Assembly (NCBI GenBank): GCA_018064605.1
Contig: JAGHUX010000006.1
Coordinates: 62,001 to 126,000, forward strand
Source of the DNA: Candidatus Limimorpha caballi
GTDB taxonomy: Bacteria > Bacteroidota > Bacteroidia > Bacteroidales > F082
Direction: 5' to 3'
DNA: 64,000 bases
The first letter of the stretch is position 1. Each line of letters begins with the position of its first letter. The translations under genes were made by a program, and so were the position numbers. The notes below the pieces were generated by a model. The model saw only the letters and a program-made list of their open reading frames with translations. It had not been told where the DNA came from and did no database searches. Positions 61,527-64,000 of this stretch are shown here, in pieces.

Positions 61527-61588
61527 TCATTAATGAGATTGCCCGACTTCACCCGCAGGGAATTGAGCAGTCTGAAAATTTAAATATC

Positions 61589-62860
61589 ATGAAAAAACTC
61601 TTCATCCTGTTGACCATCATTCTCGCTCACGGTGCATTCGTCGGCGCACAGGTGGCATACGACAAATACTTCACTGACAGCCAGTTACGCATCGACTATT
61701 ACCTTTTCGGAAACTCCGACACTGTCTCATACGCCGTTGACCGCTTCGTGAGGGAGCCCGAATGGGGCGGTCCGCGCGTCCATCTCATCGACGACACCGG
61801 CTACGGGATGTATTACTTCGAGGTCACGCTGCCCGACTCCGACATCGTGCTTTATTCCCACGGCTACGGCCTGCTCTTCGGCGAATGGCAGACTACGGAA
61901 GAGGCGCTGCATATCAACAAAGGCTTCCACGAGTCGGTGATAATGCCGTTCCCGAAAGAACCTGTCGAAGTGACGTTCTACGCCAAGGACGACCACCTCG
62001 AACTCCACGAGATGATGCGCGTCACCGTTGACCCTGACGACCCGTACATCATGCCGGCGCCGAAACTGCCGCACGCAATATACAACGTCTATGGCGGATA
62101 CCCGTCAGACAAGGCCGTTGACATCGTGCTGCTCCCCGACGGGTACACCGAACAGGAAATGGGCAAGTTCGTGAACGACTGCCACTTCTTCGTCGAGAGT
62201 CTCTTCAGCTACGCGCCATACGACTCATACCGCGACAGGTTCAACATCCGCGCCATACTGGTGCCGTCGCAGGACTCCGACATCTCGAAGCCGGGCGAAG
62301 GCGTTTACAAAAACACCGCCCTGCACTGCCAGTACTGGACGTTCGGAAGCGAACGCTACTGCATGACATTCGACAACCGCGCCATGAAGGAACTCGCCGG
62401 ACAGACACCTTACGACCAGATCTACATCCTCGCCAACAGCCCCAAATACGGCGGCGGCGGAATCTTCAACTCCTATTGCGTCAGCTCGACGGGCAACTCC
62501 TATTCCTCCGACGTGATAATACACGAGTTCGGACACGGCTTCGCCGGACTCGGCGACGAATACGCCTACGACGGGACCTGCAACTACCTCCTCGACGTCG
62601 AACCGTGGGAGCCGAACATCACCACCCTCACGGATTTCAACGCGAAATGGGAAGACATGTTAGATGAAAAAACACCCGTCCCGACACCGGCGGAGACGAA
62701 ATATGAGAAGACCGTAGGTGTTTATGAAGGCGCCGGCTACCAACTCAAAGGCGTCTATCGCCCGAAAATCGACTGCCTGATGAACACCTTCGAAGGCGAC
62801 AAGTTCTGCGAAGTCTGCCAACGCGCAATCGAAAGGATGATTAAACTTTACACGGAATAG
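61589..62860 (+). CDS. M64-family (IgA-peptidase-like) metallopeptidase
   Basis: A 423-residue exported protein (signal ending GAFVGAQ). The N-terminal 150 residues form a beta domain (the M64 N-terminal domain). The catalytic part has VDIVLLPDGYTEQEMGKF and the zinc site HEFGHGFAGLGDEY (His312, Glu313, His316), diagnostic of peptidase family M64. Later Cys residues (CLMNTFEGDKFCEVCQRAI) fit the family end. Unlike the preceding M6 protease it has no T9SS sorting domain, so it probably stays periplasmic or leaves by another route. The gap to the M6 gene is 62 bases; they may share a transcript. Confidence 0.92.
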   Translation: MKKLFILLTIILAHGAFVGAQVAYDKYFTDSQLRIDYYLFGNSDTVSYAVDRFVREPEWGGPRVHLIDDTGYGMYYFEVTLPDSDIVLYSHGYGLLFGEWQTTEEALHINKGFHESVIMPFPKEPVEVTFYAKDDHLELHEMMRVTVDPDDPYIMPAPKLPHAIYNVYGGYPSDKAVDIVLLPDGYTEQEMGKFVNDCHFFVESLFSYAPYDSYRDRFNIRAILVPSQDSDISKPGEGVYKNTALHCQYWTFGSERYCMTFDNRAMKELAGQTPYDQIYILANSPKYGGGGIFNSYCVSSTGNSYSSDVIIHEFGHGFAGLGDEYAYDGTCNYLLDVEPWEPNITTLTDFNAKWEDMLDEKTPVPTPAETKYEKTVGVYEGAGYQLKGVYRPKIDCLMNTFEGDKFCEVCQRAIERMIKLYTE

Positions 62861-62883
62861 GACCTCGCACGAAGTCTTATTCC
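62854..62883. terminator. Hairpin spanning both convergent stop codons
   Basis: GGAATAGGAC pairs with GTCTTATTCC (one G-T pair) around a 10-base loop; both stop codons of the convergent genes lie in the stem. No T tract follows, so its strength is uncertain. Confidence 0.45.
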
Positions 62884-64000
62884 TTCACGAGCCTCACTTT
62901 CATCTCATCATCAATCACCATCATGTAAATGCCTGACGGATAATTTCTCACGTCAACGGTACTGGCGTTTTCAATGCTTCCGACGAGTTGTCCGAACGAG
63001 TTGAAAACCTGTATCGTCCCGACCTCCATTCCTTCAACATTGATGAAATCTGTCGCCGGATTCGGATAAATTCTTGCTGCAACGTCTTGGCTTTCAGAAA
63101 CATCGGTTATTTCAACAATCAAAAAATCCGCGTCGTCAACGGTCTTTGCCGGGACAGATTCGAGACCGTTGTTGTAAACGGCTTTGAGCTGATAATAATA
63201 CGTCCCTGTCTCCATGTCGCCGTCGGTGTAAGACGTGACGTTTTTCGGCACGGAGTTGATGAGTTCCATCTCTTCAAGATTCGTGCCGCGGTAGATGTTG
63301 AAGCCCTGTATCGTGTTCGTCGTGCCGGTCTCCCAATTCAGGCTTGCGCTCAACCTGCCCGTCAGATCGTCGAAAACGTACTCGCCGTTGAGGTCGAAGG
63401 CGTTCTCCTTCGGGTTCGGGTCGTCGTAGGGGATGAAGAAACAGAGCTGCGAGAGGTTCTCGGTCGAAGCGATTTCGGTCGAATGTCCGGTTTCAAGGTC
63501 AACGGTGCGGATGCAGCTGTAGTCATAGACGTACATCCACGTATCTGTCTCATATTCACACCAATACAGAATCCCCGTGTTATAGTCAAAGCCCCCCGAC
63601 TGCAGGTAAAGCACCTCATAGTCTTCGTCGATGCCGGTGTAGCCGACCATGCTCAGCTCGGCGGTCTGCTTGTCAACGATGTAGAGTGCGCTGCTTCTGC
63701 CGCCGCTGATGGCGTAGAGCGTGCCGTCGAGGGCGCACGCGAGGACGTAGATCGGGTCTTCGGTCGGGAAGTCGCCGATCTTGGTGACGTCGCCGGTGGC
63801 GAGGTTCACGGTGAAGAACTCGTTGTCGTAGGTGCCGTAAGCCGTGGCGGTGGTGTAGTCGTAGGTCATCTCTTTCTGGTAGTAAGTGGAGGCGTCGTAC
63901 CACAGGATCTCGCCGGTGAACGGGTCGATTTTGTTGAACCACTGAAAGCCCTCGTAGATGTCGTAGGCGTAGAGGTAGCCGTCGAGATAAACGCCGCCGT
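62877..64000 (-). CDS. T9SS cargo protein, partial (N-terminus beyond right edge)
   Basis: The C-terminal 374 or so residues of an exported protein; the frame stays open to the window edge, so the Met at 63869 is internal. The visible N-terminal part has repeated short strands ending in Asp/Thr-Gly turns (DGYLYAYD, KIDPFTGEILWYD, TVNLATGDVTKIG, RTVDLETGHSTEIA), like a beta-propeller. A fibronectin-type-III-like module follows (TIQGFNIYRGTNLEEMELI ... YYYQLKAVYNNG), then a T9SS type A sorting domain (ARIYPNPATDF ... MKVRLVKE). Function unknown; related proteins are surface-exposed. It converges on the M64 gene with a 16-base gap. Confidence 0.82.
   Translation of the reverse strand, partial: GGVYLDGYLYAYDIYEGFQWFNKIDPFTGEILWYDASTYYQKEMTYDYTTATAYGTYDNEFFTVNLATGDVTKIGDFPTEDPIYVLACALDGTLYAISGGRSSALYIVDKQTAELSMVGYTGIDEDYEVLYLQSGGFDYNTGILYWCEYETDTWMYVYDYSCIRTVDLETGHSTEIASTENLSQLCFFIPYDDPNPKENAFDLNGEYVFDDLTGRLSASLNWETGTTNTIQGFNIYRGTNLEEMELINSVPKNVTSYTDGDMETGTYYYQLKAVYNNGLESVPAKTVDDADFLIVEITDVSESQDVAARIYPNPATDFINVEGMEVGTIQVFNSFGQLVGSIENASTVDVRNYPSGIYMMVIDDEMKVRLVKE

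Noticed and set aside
62877..63869. Complete 330-residue protein starting at Met 63869
   Set aside because: The frame stays open to the window edge with the same propeller-like sequence pattern and no signal peptide at 63869, so the gene is cut by the edge.

Overview
The window looks like chromosome from an uncultured member of the Bacteroidota, most likely Bacteroidales. The grounds are proteins with type IX secretion (T9SS) C-terminal sorting domains, a GldH-like lipoprotein, families largely restricted to the phylum (DUF4837, DUF4954), and many promoters of the Bacteroidota form TAnnTTTG. A mevalonate-pathway gene pair argues against the best-known gut Bacteroidales, which use the MEP route, so a less studied lineage is likely. 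There is no rRNA, CRISPR array, insertion sequence or prophage. One tRNA gene is present. No stretch longer than about 270 bases lacks a gene.

Layout. 1-4.6 kb: polysaccharide-export lipoprotein, GldH-like lipoprotein, and the divergent cell-elongation pair mrdA-rodA. 4.6-9.9 kb: a leftward run pfkA, N6-adenine methyltransferase, probable restriction endonuclease, aspS, i.e. a restriction-modification module between two housekeeping genes. 9.9-15.3 kb: three 54-bp tandem repeats in front of an ATPase/nuclease-fold protein, a U32 peptidase-family protein, a 24-bp tandem repeat, and a radical SAM protein fused to a GME-fold domain. 15.3-20 kb: four consecutive exported proteins that appear to share a domain, the last with leucine-rich repeats. 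20-24.8 kb: mevalonate pathway pair, DUF4837 lipoprotein, LysM lytic transglycosylase. 24.8-27.5 kb: a secreted peptidylarginine-deiminase-like enzyme, tRNA-Thr(CGU), small membrane protein. 27.5-37.1 kb: sugar-nucleotide and surface-polysaccharide genes (capD-type dehydratase, manC, galE, hexapeptide acetyltransferase, nagB, DUF4954, rfbB, rfbC). 37.3-44 kb: tsaB, then a histidine-rich heavy-metal RND efflux operon whose pump gene carries an in-frame palindromic insertion. 44-51.5 kb: very large alpha-2-macroglobulin-like protein, acyltransferase, thymidine kinase. 51.5-58.1 kb: acidic protein, rsmI, Omp85-type barrel, FMN-binding protein, queA, glnS. 58.2-64 kb: M6 and M64 secreted metallopeptidases and a T9SS cargo protein cut by the right edge.

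Most genes serve envelope building and surface display: septum-independent wall growth, polysaccharide sugar supply and export, outer-membrane barrels, T9SS-exported hydrolases. The parts least explained by known systems are the repeat-associated ATPase, the four-gene exported cassette, the radical SAM-GME fusion, and the palindrome inserted in the efflux pump. Many reading frames can be extended upstream by TTG or GTG codons; where a TAnnTTTG promoter lies in the extension I chose the downstream ATG.
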